Both the position numbers and the translations under genes were made by a program. From an uncultured Chloroflexota bacterium (GTDB taxonomy: Bacteria > Chloroflexota > Anaerolineae > Anaerolineales > Anaerolineaceae), in the NCBI GenBank assembly GCA_902786265.1, contig CADACE010000008.1, forward strand, positions 80,760 through 144,759: a DNA stretch of 64,000 bases, in the 5' to 3' direction. Positions 54,378-63,647 of the stretch are shown one piece after another. Each line of letters begins with the position of its first letter. The stretch's first letter is position 1. Below the pieces are notes generated by a model, which worked only from the letters and a program-made list of their open reading frames with translations, was not told where the DNA came from and did no database searches.

Positions 54378-54956
54378 CTAAAAATCAAACAAGCTTGGCT
54401 GAACCCAATGATCCGTCTGTTGTTTTTCTTTGGACTTTGCAGAACCTTTTGAAGATGCCTTTTTCTTTTTCTGCGGTACCGGAGTATTAAAAATCACACC
54501 CTTCATCGCGTTATAAATTTCGTTCCGCTCCCCTTCTTTCATTTTACGGATCACTCTCAGTTCATACGCTAAAGGTACCTGCAGGTAAACATATTCCGGC
54601 TTGAAATTGAAATCTTTATGATGAATATATGCTATCAGTCTGATATTTTCGTATTCGACAGAAAATCCTGTATCAAGATCTTTTATCCGGCAGTCAACCC
54701 CAAACGCTGTCAATTCGATTTTCAAAAAAGGCAGACATTTTTTTAAAGGGAAAATTCCTCCATCATTTTGCTGCAAAAAGCATAAACAATAAGTACCATC
54801 TTCAAATGTATCGAGGCCGGGCAGATAAAAAGTTTCTTTCAGAAAACCGCTGCGGCTTAATCCGGATAATACGACCTCTTTCAAAGCCGATCCCAGTGCC
54901 TGCTGTTCATTTTCTTCAGATTTTTTATTCGCTAATTGCTGTATCAATTTTTCCAT
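54378..54956 (-). CDS. AbiEii-like protein lacking the nucleotidyltransferase motif
   Basis: 192-residue relative of the AbiEii toxin of type IV toxin-antitoxin systems, shorter than the usual 250-300 residues. LKEVVLSGLSRSGFLKETFY matches the toxin N-terminal helix region. Where active toxins have GGTALR plus a DxD pair (RFSEDLDF), this protein reads LPGLDTFEDGTYCLCFL, so the catalytic motif is lost. The C-terminal part (PLAYELRVIRKMKEGER) keeps the fold pattern, and a Lys-rich tail follows. It overlaps the antitoxin gene by 32 bases. Either an inactivated toxin or a repurposed protein. Confidence 0.5.
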   Translation of the reverse strand: MEKLIQQLANKKSEENEQQALGSALKEVVLSGLSRSGFLKETFYLPGLDTFEDGTYCLCFLQQNDGGIFPLKKCLPFLKIELTAFGVDCRIKDLDTGFSVEYENIRLIAYIHHKDFNFKPEYVYLQVPLAYELRVIRKMKEGERNEIYNAMKGVIFNTPVPQKKKKASSKGSAKSKEKQQTDHWVQPSLFDF

Positions 54957-55536
54957 ATTTTTTTCTCAAAAATGATTTCAGGAGGTGCAGATTTCGGCAG
55001 CCGTATAAATCAGCAAGCTGGCATAAAATCACAGGATCCAATCTGAAAATCTTCCGTTTTCCGATCCCGATTTCATCAAACAACAAAGCTTTAAATTCTT
55101 TCAGATTTGCGGCAGGCGCGGAATTATATAAAGTATCGCAAAGTGCTTTTTCCGGCGAAGCGATGATATAACTGTATCCGTTTTCATTTTTCAGCACCAA
55201 TTCAGAGGAAAAGGCCTTTACCGGGATATCCCGGTAAGTGAAAGTGCCGAACATTGTCTCATGGTACTTTTCTTTCCGTTTTCCCAGAGCAGCTGAGGTG
55301 ATCGGAAAATTTTTTCTTTGAATCAGATTGTAATAATTCAAAGCGTACTCAAAAGAAATATAAGACGGCCCGTAAATTACACATGCCAGATAATGTGAAG
55401 GCGTATTCGGATCATCCTCATAATATCCGCGGATTATCGGGAACAATTCACCCTTTTCGACCATCCGCCCGATTTTTGCTTTTGGGTTAACATATCCGGA
55501 AAGTTCGGATATGAGCAGCGCAGTTGTTTTGATCAT
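54925..55536 (-). CDS. AbiEi-like type IV antitoxin
   Basis: 203-residue protein resembling AbiEi antitoxins (COG5340 type). An N-terminal winged-helix part (about 1-45; VEKGELFPIIRGYYEDD) is followed by YLACVIYGPSYISFEYALNYY and SPEKALCDTLY, both characteristic of the family. In known systems it represses its own operon and neutralises AbiEii. It precedes and overlaps the toxin-like gene, the normal antitoxin-first order. Confidence 0.7.
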   Translation of the reverse strand: MIKTTALLISELSGYVNPKAKIGRMVEKGELFPIIRGYYEDDPNTPSHYLACVIYGPSYISFEYALNYYNLIQRKNFPITSAALGKRKEKYHETMFGTFTYRDIPVKAFSSELVLKNENGYSYIIASPEKALCDTLYNSAPAANLKEFKALLFDEIGIGKRKIFRLDPVILCQLADLYGCRNLHLLKSFLRKKYGKIDTAISE

Positions 55537-55587
55537 ACGAAATTACCAAATATTCTCCATAAAAACGTTCGCGATCATACCTCGGTA

Positions 55588-57441
55588 TCAGACAGCATTT
55601 CCTTTATCTTTTGCGACCACGTCAAACACAACATTTGTGAAGTAGCTGTTCTTTTCTTCCATTTCATTGCCATACTCGAGCTCCAGTACTTTGATTTCAA
55701 CCTTCAAAGTTTCTGTCTCAAGCGTATAAAGATCGCCTTTACGGATCCTGTCGCACTTGCCGCGTTGTTCAAGCCTGTGACTGATCCCTTCATTGGAAAG
55801 AGCAAAATCGCTCATCAAATACCAGGTCGCCGTATGGATATCGTCTTTATCAAACAGCCAAACCTCAAAAGCTGTGACTGCTTTCGGCTCTGTATTATTC
55901 AGTGTTTCACCAATACTGATCCCGCATTCTCCGCGGAATGTATCGCCCTGATCAATTGAAAACACTTCATCATACATATCATTACCGATTTTATATCCGG
56001 ACTGATAGTGTATGAGAATTTCGTTCTCTTCGGAAGGATTTTCCTCTTCTTCCTCAAACCCTGTTTCAGGCACTTCAGGATTACTTTCATCTTTCTGATC
56101 GGCAGTTTCAGGAATTTCTTCACTTTCAGGAAGACCCTCATTCTCAATATCATCGATGGAAGCTTTCACAGACTTTCCGATAATTTCATCCGAATTTGTC
56201 TTGGAAGCACGGATCATTTTCAATAATTCATCCTCATGTTCGGAATCATTTTCCATATCCGTCTCTACAAGCGGTTTTTCAGCGTCATCGTTTTCATCGG
56301 GTACTTCAATCGGTTCCTCAGCCTTTTGGTCAGGTTCGCTTGTTTCGGGTTCTTCCATTTTCGGTTCACTTTCATCCGTGACCTGATTTTCCTCTTCAGC
56401 CGGATGTTCTTCTTCAGGAATAATTTCTTCCTCAGGGACATCTGCAACTTCATAATCTGTTATGTCATATGCGAGCCCGCCGCTGTTCTCCTGATTACCC
56501 TGATCTTCTTCGGAAGCATTTGAAAGTTCGTCCGGTTCATCCGCAACAATTTCTGACTTTTCACTTTCAATAACCTCTTCTGAATTATCAGAATCATCTG
56601 ATTCGTCTTCCGGAATCATTGGGCTGATTTCTTCAGGTTCCTGCAGGATTTCTTCCGTTTTGGTACCTTCAGGCGTCTCGGCAAAAATTTCGGTTAATTT
56701 TTCAGAAGGATCTTTTTCGGAATCTGTGTCAGTTTTTCCAGTTTCTTCCTCATCTGTTTCGGGCATAACATCAGCAGAAGAATCAGTCCGGGTCTCAGCC
56801 GTTTCATCGTTTGCAGGGAAAAGCGAATCCAGGTCAAACAATGTATCCGGTTCATCTCCTGCTGCAGATCTGACCTTCTCCGGTGTGATCATGTTGACTG
56901 GTTCATCTTCATACCGATTCTGATTGATTTCCGCTCTGCGCTGCTGCTTCTTCCTTGTCTGTATCAGAGAAGCGATGTATAAACCTGCCGCAGCGGCTAC
57001 GCCCAGTCCGAGGACGATCAAAAGAATTTTGCCGAACCCTGACAAACCTTTATGAGGATTTGTCGGTGTTCCCTGAACATCTGCCGAAAAATCATTGATG
57101 GGATTGATCACATCCGACTTTCCGATCGCCTTCGCGAAACTAACAAGGTCATATGGCGCTATTGAAGTGTCAGCCTTCATCAGTTTCAGTGTTTCTGATG
57201 CCTTTCTGCCTAAATGGTCAAAACGCCAGGAAGCCAATTGTTCATCCTGGTCCCATGTAAACCCATTTATAGCCATCCGCAGATAATCCTGCTGAATGAT
57301 CTCTGTATTTCCGGCAAGTGTCTTCCCGTGATCCTGAAAAAGACTGATAAAACCGACGATAAGCAGACAAATGATTACGCCTACAACAATTCCCGTTTGG
57401 AAAGGATATCTTTTTATTTTTGCGGTAATTTTATCAATCAT
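55588..57441 (-). CDS. Acidic two-helix membrane protein of unknown function
   Basis: 617-residue protein, no family recognised. A first membrane helix (about 19-38) is followed by an extracytoplasmic segment (about 40-140) and a second helix (about 140-162). A long cytoplasmic linker (about 200-480) is extremely rich in Glu, Asp, Ser and Pro and likely disordered. The C-terminal 130 residues are globular (YKIGNDMYDEVFSIDQGDTF ... FEVWLFDKDD). ATG 57441 has GAAGG upstream. It may be co-transcribed with the AbiE-like genes, as no terminator is seen between them. Confidence 0.6.
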   Translation of the reverse strand: MIDKITAKIKRYPFQTGIVVGVIICLLIVGFISLFQDHGKTLAGNTEIIQQDYLRMAINGFTWDQDEQLASWRFDHLGRKASETLKLMKADTSIAPYDLVSFAKAIGKSDVINPINDFSADVQGTPTNPHKGLSGFGKILLIVLGLGVAAAAGLYIASLIQTRKKQQRRAEINQNRYEDEPVNMITPEKVRSAAGDEPDTLFDLDSLFPANDETAETRTDSSADVMPETDEEETGKTDTDSEKDPSEKLTEIFAETPEGTKTEEILQEPEEISPMIPEDESDDSDNSEEVIESEKSEIVADEPDELSNASEEDQGNQENSGGLAYDITDYEVADVPEEEIIPEEEHPAEEENQVTDESEPKMEEPETSEPDQKAEEPIEVPDENDDAEKPLVETDMENDSEHEDELLKMIRASKTNSDEIIGKSVKASIDDIENEGLPESEEIPETADQKDESNPEVPETGFEEEEENPSEENEILIHYQSGYKIGNDMYDEVFSIDQGDTFRGECGISIGETLNNTEPKAVTAFEVWLFDKDDIHTATWYLMSDFALSNEGISHRLEQRGKCDRIRKGDLYTLETETLKVEIKVLELEYGNEMEEKNSYFTNVVFDVVAKDKGNAV

Positions 57442-57637
57442 CGATAACCTTCTTTCATACATTCTCTGAAGTTCGCATTCACGGATACCTCATTTTACAG
57501 TATCCGAATTTTTACAATTATCAATATTATCATTTACAATTATAAATAAGTTTTTTGAAATATTCATCTGAGTTTTTCAAAAATGCTCCTAATGGTGATA
57601 ATATACCATATTTTTGGAAGAAAAGAGGAAGCGGACC

Positions 57638-58690
57638 ATGAAAAATAATTGGAAACCCTGTGTATTACTGATACTTCTGCTGTGTCTTGTTTTCTTCGGC
57701 ATTTTCTCTAATACGGATCTCAAAACAATGCTCTCTGCACCCGTTTTGATTTGTCTCTCAATTCTCAGCGGAATTGTTTCAGGCTTTATTTTTAATTTTC
57801 TGCTGCTGAGATTTGCGAAGAACGTAAAATCGATGAATTTCACCAAGCTGGTCCTGATGGTGCTGACCGCATTTATCAGCTGCGTATCGGGCGGTCTGCT
57901 TTCTTTTGCTATCTCGGCTCTGCCCGGCTGGCCCGGACAGTTCGGTCCGCTTTTGGTTTTGGTGTTCATCTTTATTCTGAGTGCCCTCGTTTTCAGTTAC
58001 CGGATGGATGCCTTTATCAACCTGGCAAACCGCCTTTCCAACGGCAAGCTGCAAATTTCGGAAGTCGCGTCGGAACATGAAGCCATGGCCCTGCTGGATA
58101 CCAGCGTGATCATTGACGGACGCATAGCTGACATTGCTCATTGCGGCTTCGTTCCGGGCACATTGATCGTTCCGAATTTTATTCTGCAGGAATTGCAGTA
58201 TATCGCAGACTCGGAAGACACACAGCGAAGGCAGCGCGGCAGAAGAGGTCTCGAAACGCTTGCCAACATGCAGAAGGATAAAGCGATCTCTGTCAAAATA
58301 AGAGAATTCGAAGTACCGAACATTCGGGAGGCTGATGCCAAACTGCTTCATGTTGCCATGGAATTGGACTGTCCGATCCTTACAAACGATTATAATTTGA
58401 ACAAAGTGGCGGAATTGCAGGGGATCCGCATTTTGAACGTCAATGACCTGACCAACGCTGTAAAATCCATCCTGCTCCCGGGCGAAAAGCTGCATGTAAA
58501 TGTCATACAGGAAGGCAAAGATATCAATCAGGGTGTAGGATATATGGAAGACGGGACGATGGTCGTCGTGGAGAACGGCAGACCTTATCTCAGTCAGGAA
58601 ATTGATGTAGTAGTTACAAAAATTTTACAAACCGCCGCAGGCAGAATGATTTTTGCCCGGCATGAAAAGGAACTCGGAGTAAGACGATGA
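57638..58690 (+). CDS. PIN/TRAM domain membrane protein (YacL-like)
   Basis: 350-residue protein with four N-terminal membrane helices (about 7-125) followed by a PIN-type nuclease domain and a C-terminal TRAM domain. PIN acidic residues appear as LLDTSVIIDGRIADI, then EL, READAKLLHVA and LTNDYNLNKVAEL. The TRAM part starts GEKLHVNVIQEGKD and includes GVGYMEDGTMVVVENG. The role of YacL-type proteins is uncertain; the PIN residues suggest an RNase. ATG 57638 follows GAGGAAG. Stop overlaps the cysS start. Confidence 0.88.
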   Translation: MKNNWKPCVLLILLLCLVFFGIFSNTDLKTMLSAPVLICLSILSGIVSGFIFNFLLLRFAKNVKSMNFTKLVLMVLTAFISCVSGGLLSFAISALPGWPGQFGPLLVLVFIFILSALVFSYRMDAFINLANRLSNGKLQISEVASEHEAMALLDTSVIIDGRIADIAHCGFVPGTLIVPNFILQELQYIADSEDTQRRQRGRRGLETLANMQKDKAISVKIREFEVPNIREADAKLLHVAMELDCPILTNDYNLNKVAELQGIRILNVNDLTNAVKSILLPGEKLHVNVIQEGKDINQGVGYMEDGTMVVVENGRPYLSQEIDVVVTKILQTAAGRMIFARHEKELGVRR

Positions 58691-60093
58691 GCATTCAATT
58701 ATATAACACGCTTACCAACAAAAAAGAACCGCTGGAAACCCTTGAACCGGGGAAAGTGAAAATGTATGTCTGCGGACCGACGGTCTACAACAAAGCCCAC
58801 ATCGGTCACGCGATGTCCGCCATGGTTTTCGATATCATCCGCCGCTATCTGGAATACCGCGGATATGAAGTGCAGTTCGCAATGAACTTCACAGATGTCG
58901 ACGACAAGATCATCAAGCGCGCCAATGAGATGGGTGTTGATCCGTTCAAGCTGGCGGAAGGTTATATCGAAGACTTCCAGCAGGACATGAAGGACCTGAA
59001 TATCAAACCGGCTACCTTCAATCCGCGCGCCACGCAGGAAATTGATGAGATCATCAAGATCGTGCAAGGCCTGGTCGATAAAGGATACGCTTATCCGCTG
59101 GACGGGGACGTTTATTTCCGCGTCCGAAAGGATCCCGGCTACGGCAAGCTTTCCGGCCGCAATGTGGACGATATGCGTTCCGGTTTCCGTAAGGAAGTCG
59201 ACGACCGCAAGGAAGATCCGCTGGATTTCGCGCTCTGGAAAGGCGCAAAACCGGGTGAACCCTCTTGGGAAAGTCCCTGGGGACCGGGCCGTCCGGGCTG
59301 GCACATTGAGTGCTCAGCCATGAACCATCACCTGTTCGGCGATTCCATCGACATCCACGGCGGCGGCAATGACCTGATCTTCCCGCATCACGAGAACGAG
59401 ATCGCCCAGAGCGAATGCTATACCGGCAAGCCTTTTGCCCGCTACTGGATGCACAACGGCATGCTGCGCCTGAACGGCGAAAAGATGTCCAAATCGATCG
59501 GGAACATCATCAGTATTCAGGATTTCCTGAAACAGCATAGCGCGAATTCGTTCCGCTACCTGATCCTGAATTCCGCATATCGTAATCCGATCATCTTCAG
59601 CGAGGAGACTCTCGCCCAGGCTGAAAAAGCTGTCGACCGCATGAAGGGTTCTCTGAAGCCTGCCAATCCGAAGACAGAATTGAAGGATGAAGAAGCGATC
59701 GCAAATTTCAACGCGAAGATCGCTTCTGTCAAGGAAGATTTCATCTCCAATATGGACGATGACTTCAACTCTGCCGGTGCGCTGGGATGCATCTTTGAAC
59801 TTGTCCGCGAGATCAACAGCATGCGTGATGCCGGTGCTTCCCAGGCTCAGCTGGATCCTGCCCAAAACCAGATTCGCGAATTTGCCGATGTCTTCGGCCT
59901 CGTCCTGGAAGAGGAAAAATCCGATTCCGGTCAGTCTGCCGATGTCTTTATCCAGATGCTGGTCGACCTGCGCTTCGAACTCAAGAAGCAAAAGAACTGG
60001 CCGCTGGCTGATCAGATCCGCAAGGAACTCGGCGAGCAGGGCATTACCATCGAAGATTCCAAAGAGGGCTCCCTCTGGTATCGGAACGCCTGA
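58687..60093 (+). CDS. cysS: Cysteinyl-tRNA synthetase
   Basis: 468-residue class I aminoacyl-tRNA synthetase charging tRNA-Cys. The HIGH motif is in [10 protein letters not shown] (38-41), with the zinc ligand Cys29 in [18 protein letters not shown] and [10 protein letters not shown] carry further zinc ligands. The KMSKS motif is [10 protein letters not shown] (about 268-272). Length is normal. It overlaps the PIN/TRAM gene by 4 bases and the rlmB gene by 1, so the three are one operon. Confidence 0.96.
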   Translation: MSIQLYNTLTNKKEPLETLEPGKVKMYVCGPTVYNKAHIGHAMSAMVFDIIRRYLEYRGYEVQFAMNFTDVDDKIIKRANEMGVDPFKLAEGYIEDFQQDMKDLNIKPATFNPRATQEIDEIIKIVQGLVDKGYAYPLDGDVYFRVRKDPGYGKLSGRNVDDMRSGFRKEVDDRKEDPLDFALWKGAKPGEPSWESPWGPGRPGWHIECSAMNHHLFGDSIDIHGGGNDLIFPHHENEIAQSECYTGKPFARYWMHNGMLRLNGEKMSKSIGNIISIQDFLKQHSANSFRYLILNSAYRNPIIFSEETLAQAEKAVDRMKGSLKPANPKTELKDEEAIANFNAKIASVKEDFISNMDDDFNSAGALGCIFELVREINSMRDAGASQAQLDPAQNQIREFADVFGLVLEEEKSDSGQSADVFIQMLVDLRFELKKQKNWPLADQIRKELGEQGITIEDSKEGSLWYRNA

Positions 60094-60833
60094 TGAAAGA
60101 GTGGATCACCGGCCGCAATCCGGTTTATGAAGTTCTTTCCGCCCACCATCGGGATTCTTTTCAGCTGAGAATTGCCGACGGAGCGAAAATTGAAGGGCAG
60201 CTCGCCAAAATCTGTGACCTGGCGAAGAAATATCGTCTGCCTGTCACCAAAGTATCCCGGAAACAGCTGGATCAAATGGGAGAAAAGCATCAGGGTGTGG
60301 CGCTGGAAACAGCGCCATACCACTATTCCGATATCCACGAGATCATCACCGCGGCGAAGAAACGGGATGAAACGCTTTTTATCCTGCTGCTGGATATGAT
60401 CCAGAACCCGCAGAACCTCGGCACGCTGGTCCGAACCGCAGCTGCGGTAGGGATGCACGGCATAATCATGCCGCAGGCAAAAGCCGCAGGCGTTACCCCC
60501 GCTGTGGTCCATGCTTCCGTAGGAGCGACTGAACATATACGCATAGCACAGATGAACCTGTCACAGGCCATTGACATTCTTCACGACGAAGGTCTGTGGA
60601 TCGTCGGTATGGAAGGCGGCGAAGGTTCTTCTCCGGTTCAGCCAAAACGTCTGGGAGGTCCGCTGGGCATCGTCGTCGGCAATGAAGGCGAAGGACTGCG
60701 TCAGCTCACCCGCAAAGCCTGTGATGAACTGGCAGCTCTTCCCATGGCAGGGAAAGTTGAATCTCTCAACGCCGCTACTGCCGGTTCCGTAATGATCTAC
60801 CTCGCGTACATGAAGCGCCTGGAAATGCTGTAG
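60093..60833 (+). CDS. rlmB: 23S rRNA 2'-O-methyltransferase, RlmB/TrmH (SPOUT) family
   Basis: 246-residue methyltransferase expected to modify guanosine in 23S rRNA. An N-terminal substrate-binding domain begins [12 protein letters not shown]. The SPOUT knot motifs are [33 protein letters not shown] and [16 protein letters not shown]. Start ATG 60093 shares its A with the cysS stop (TGATG). Confidence 0.92.
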   Translation: MKEWITGRNPVYEVLSAHHRDSFQLRIADGAKIEGQLAKICDLAKKYRLPVTKVSRKQLDQMGEKHQGVALETAPYHYSDIHEIITAAKKRDETLFILLLDMIQNPQNLGTLVRTAAAVGMHGIIMPQAKAAGVTPAVVHASVGATEHIRIAQMNLSQAIDILHDEGLWIVGMEGGEGSSPVQPKRLGGPLGIVVGNEGEGLRQLTRKACDELAALPMAGKVESLNAATAGSVMIYLAYMKRLEML

Positions 60834-60840
60834 TAAATAG

Positions 60841-60941
60841 TAAGGTGAAAGGTGAAATGAGTGAGAAATTGTAACCTCTTGTTCATTTCTCACCCTGACT
60901 TGATCCTTGTTCCTTATTTTCACCTTTCACTTTTCACCTTA
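60841..60941. repeat. Nested imperfect inverted repeat
   Basis: The arm TAAGGTGAAAGGTGAAAT (60841-60858) is complementary, with a small insertion, to 60916-60941; inside it GTGAGAAA (60861-60868) pairs with TTTCTCAC (60886-60893). The same low-complexity style (runs of GTGAA or its complement) recurs elsewhere in the window. It could be a MITE remnant or an intergenic repeat. Confidence 0.6.
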
Positions 60942-60976
60942 TTTAACACTTTTCCCTTCTTGATTTGTCACATCCT

Positions 60977-61006
60977 TTACCTGCCTTAACAAAACACAGG
61001 TATAAT
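60977..61006 (+). promoter_or_regulatory. Candidate promoter of rplY
   Basis: TTACCT (60977-60982), 18-bp spacer, TATAAT (61001-61006), 94 bases upstream of the ATG. Confidence 0.4.
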
Positions 61007-61099
61007 AAATTGCGTTTTGGAAACAAAACAAAATCTTATATCTTTAAAAGGGCGAAGGTAATGGCAGAATGGCCGTGAGAGGCGCCCGAAGGAAGAAAA

Positions 61100-61738
61100 A
61101 TGGAAAGAGTTGTTATTAAAGCTACAAAGCGAGACGTTACCGGTAAAAAAGTCAGCCAGCTTCGCCGTGAAGGCAAGATGCCCGGTGTTGTTTATGGTCA
61201 CCACATTGAACCGATCGCCATCGTTATGGATGCCCGTGAAGTTACCCGCGCCATGATTGGCCTTACCCCGTCCTCCATCGTCACCATCGATATCGACGGC
61301 GAAGACCATGCAGCCCTGATTCGTGAACGCCAGCGTGATTACCTCCGCAATAAGTTCATCCACATCGATTTCCAGGCTGTTTCCCGCACGGAAAAGATCC
61401 GCGCCCGCATCGAAACCGTCCTCGAAGGTTTCGCCCCGGCTGTCAAGAACTACAACGGTATCGTCCTTCATGAGAAGGAATATATCGAAGTTGAAGCTCT
61501 GCCGGAACACCTGCCGGAACGTTTCATTGTCGATATCTCCAGTCTCGAACGTATTGGCGATATGATCCGCATCAGCGATATGAAGATCGCTGACGACGTC
61601 ACCGTTTTCGATGATGTCAATGACGTGATCGTTTCCATCTCCGGCGTCAAAGAAGATACCGATGAGGAAGAAGAAGAAGCCGCCGGTGCCGACGAACCGG
61701 AAGTTGTCGAAAAGGGCAAGAAGGAAGAAGAAGCTTAA
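61100..61738 (+). CDS. rplY: 50S ribosomal protein L25/general stress protein Ctc
   Basis: 212-residue long form of L25, which binds 5S rRNA. The N-terminal L25 domain starts VVIKATKRDVTGKKVSQLRREGKMPGVVYG; the C-terminal TL5/Ctc domain includes HIDFQAV and VEALPEHLPE. The tail is acidic then basic (EEEEEAAGADEPEVVEKGKK). GAAGGAAG precedes the ATG. Followed by a strong terminator. Confidence 0.94.
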   Translation: MERVVIKATKRDVTGKKVSQLRREGKMPGVVYGHHIEPIAIVMDAREVTRAMIGLTPSSIVTIDIDGEDHAALIRERQRDYLRNKFIHIDFQAVSRTEKIRARIETVLEGFAPAVKNYNGIVLHEKEYIEVEALPEHLPERFIVDISSLERIGDMIRISDMKIADDVTVFDDVNDVIVSISGVKEDTDEEEEEAAGADEPEVVEKGKKEEEA

Positions 61739-61764
61739 TTTCTTCGGACACATTCCAAAAGCTG

Positions 61765-61797
61765 ATCCCGGGAGATTTTCTCTTCCGGGATTTTTTT
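61765..61797 (+). terminator. Terminator of rplY
   Basis: ATCCCGG (61765-61771) with CCGGGAT (61785-61791) plus inner AGA/TCT pairing, and seven Ts ending at 61797. Confidence 0.85.
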
Positions 61798-61889
61798 ATT
61801 CATAATATTCAATTATCAAGGTTCTCTTTTCAGTGACCATTGATCAGTTTACATTAATCAATGGCTGCCGGTCCCCGGCCGATTTTGAC

Positions 61890-63551
61890 TTACCAGACTC
61901 CGCTGCCTCCGTACAGCAGTTCCCTTTCTCTTTTTGCTGCCAGCCGTGCGAGCATTTCATAATGTTCGTCATCATCTTCGATCCTGCGCAGCGGCAATGA
62001 ACCGTTCTCGAATACCGACATGGCGGCGGACATCACCAGATCATCGTGAAGGATCCGGCCGGAAGCATGATCCCGTGTTCCATCCTTCACGCCCCAGCGG
62101 ACGTTGGCAGAATTCCCGGTCGGTTCGATGCGGCAGGCACGCAGCTCCCGGTAAAACATCTGCTGCAGCAGCTCCGGCTCTTTAAGTACTTCATATGGTT
62201 CTTTTCCGGGGACAAAACCGGATTTTAAAATATTGATCTCATCTCCCTTGTGTTCGATCCATCGGCCGGTGTCAACCATCGCCAGAAAATCCCATGCCAT
62301 TTTGGTTTTATTCGGAGCTGTGATATCAACAGGCTGTATCCTGGATTTATATTTTGAGACGAGAATATCGCTGAGCATGGCGCCCAAACCGGAATGATCG
62401 ATAATGACTTTTGCCGGATGCCATAAATCGATATCAGCGCAGATTTCCTTTTCCAGATGTTCCGCACGAAGATTCCTGTACAGACGCCGTCCGATGACCT
62501 TCCAGACAAAATTCTTCGGGTCATAATCTTTTCCATCCGGCAGAGTGACTTCACAGATCGTAACAACTGTTGCGTCACGGCGGTCGGAAAAACCGTTTGC
62601 CTTTTTGCTTGCGGGTGTGATCTCATCGGATCCTGCAACATCGATAAGGAATACATAGCAGCGATCAGGATCCGGTCTGTATTCAGGATCATGTCCGCCT
62701 TTCATTTTGTTCAGCCGGTCCGGAGTGAACATTGAGGTCAGATCTGTGATCTCTTCACAGAAGAACTGCGTGCGGATCGAAGGATGTTCTCTTCCGAGAA
62801 GCTCGATTTGTGTTCTCACAAAAGTTTCATATTCCGGAACTTCTTTCCCGACTTCGGCTGCAGTCGTCATAAAAACATGTTTACAGCCGTCATTATCGGC
62901 TTCCCGTTGTGCCAGTGTCATCTCGCGTGAAAGCAGTGTCTGGTTATCCCATACCGTCCCGTAAAATACCTGAACCGCATTGACAGAAGCAGCCATCGGT
63001 GCGCATTCCCGGTCATATTTTTCCGGAGAAACCATTTGGGCTTCATCCACTTCCAGCAGCAGATCTGCTGTCGCCCCCACGATTGCCGTGTTCGGTGAAG
63101 CTGACAGGCATTTCATCCGTGTATTTCCATAGATAATCTCATCCTTTTTCGCTTTGAAATTTCTGTTTTTTGAATTTCGGTTCCGGGTATCCCGGATCAA
63201 GTGTTTTGGATTCTTCCCTGCGGAAATTGGCCACCGTCCGCTTATTACGGAACATAACCGGTCCGTTGAAACTTTCCCCTGATTCTTCTCGGTCGGAATG
63301 ATTTTGATGATGCTGCCATTTTTATGGAGATTTGCAAACATCACCGCCGCTTCCAGCTGCGCCTGAAGTTCGTTTTTTCCGGATTGTCTCGGAAAGGTTA
63401 CCGCATACCGGCCTCCTTTTCCGTATATAACCGCGTCATATATCGTCCGCAGTGCTTCTGCCTGATAGGAACGTATATAACAGTTATTTGCTGTCAATGC
63501 CCTTGTAACAGGGTCAAACAGATTCAATTTCATATTTCGTTTATTATCCAT
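61890..63551 (-). CDS. Phage-type terminase large subunit-like protein
   Basis: 553-residue ATPase-nuclease. The ATPase has a Walker A-like loop in FPRQSGKNELQ and Walker B in LLLEVDEAQMV. The RNase H-like nuclease part shows acidic residues in VFLIDVAGSDE, KVIIDHSGLGA and ILHDDLVMSAA. In tailed phages this motor packages DNA, but no portal, protease, capsid or small-terminase gene is seen here. The next gene on the 3' side is rplY, so this is either the end of a prophage remnant extending off the window or a domesticated gene. ATG 63551 follows AGGGA. Confidence 0.78.
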   Translation of the reverse strand: MDNKRNMKLNLFDPVTRALTANNCYIRSYQAEALRTIYDAVIYGKGGRYAVTFPRQSGKNELQAQLEAAVMFANLHKNGSIIKIIPTEKNQGKVSTDRLCSVISGRWPISAGKNPKHLIRDTRNRNSKNRNFKAKKDEIIYGNTRMKCLSASPNTAIVGATADLLLEVDEAQMVSPEKYDRECAPMAASVNAVQVFYGTVWDNQTLLSREMTLAQREADNDGCKHVFMTTAAEVGKEVPEYETFVRTQIELLGREHPSIRTQFFCEEITDLTSMFTPDRLNKMKGGHDPEYRPDPDRCYVFLIDVAGSDEITPASKKANGFSDRRDATVVTICEVTLPDGKDYDPKNFVWKVIGRRLYRNLRAEHLEKEICADIDLWHPAKVIIDHSGLGAMLSDILVSKYKSRIQPVDITAPNKTKMAWDFLAMVDTGRWIEHKGDEINILKSGFVPGKEPYEVLKEPELLQQMFYRELRACRIEPTGNSANVRWGVKDGTRDHASGRILHDDLVMSAAMSVFENGSLPLRRIEDDDEHYEMLARLAAKRERELLYGGSGVW

Positions 63552-63647
63552 TTTTACTGATCCCTATTTATATTTTTATATTCACAATAGATTTTTTCAT
63601 TGTTATGTGTTTTTTATATACATCTTTATACGGCATATTAAACCAAC

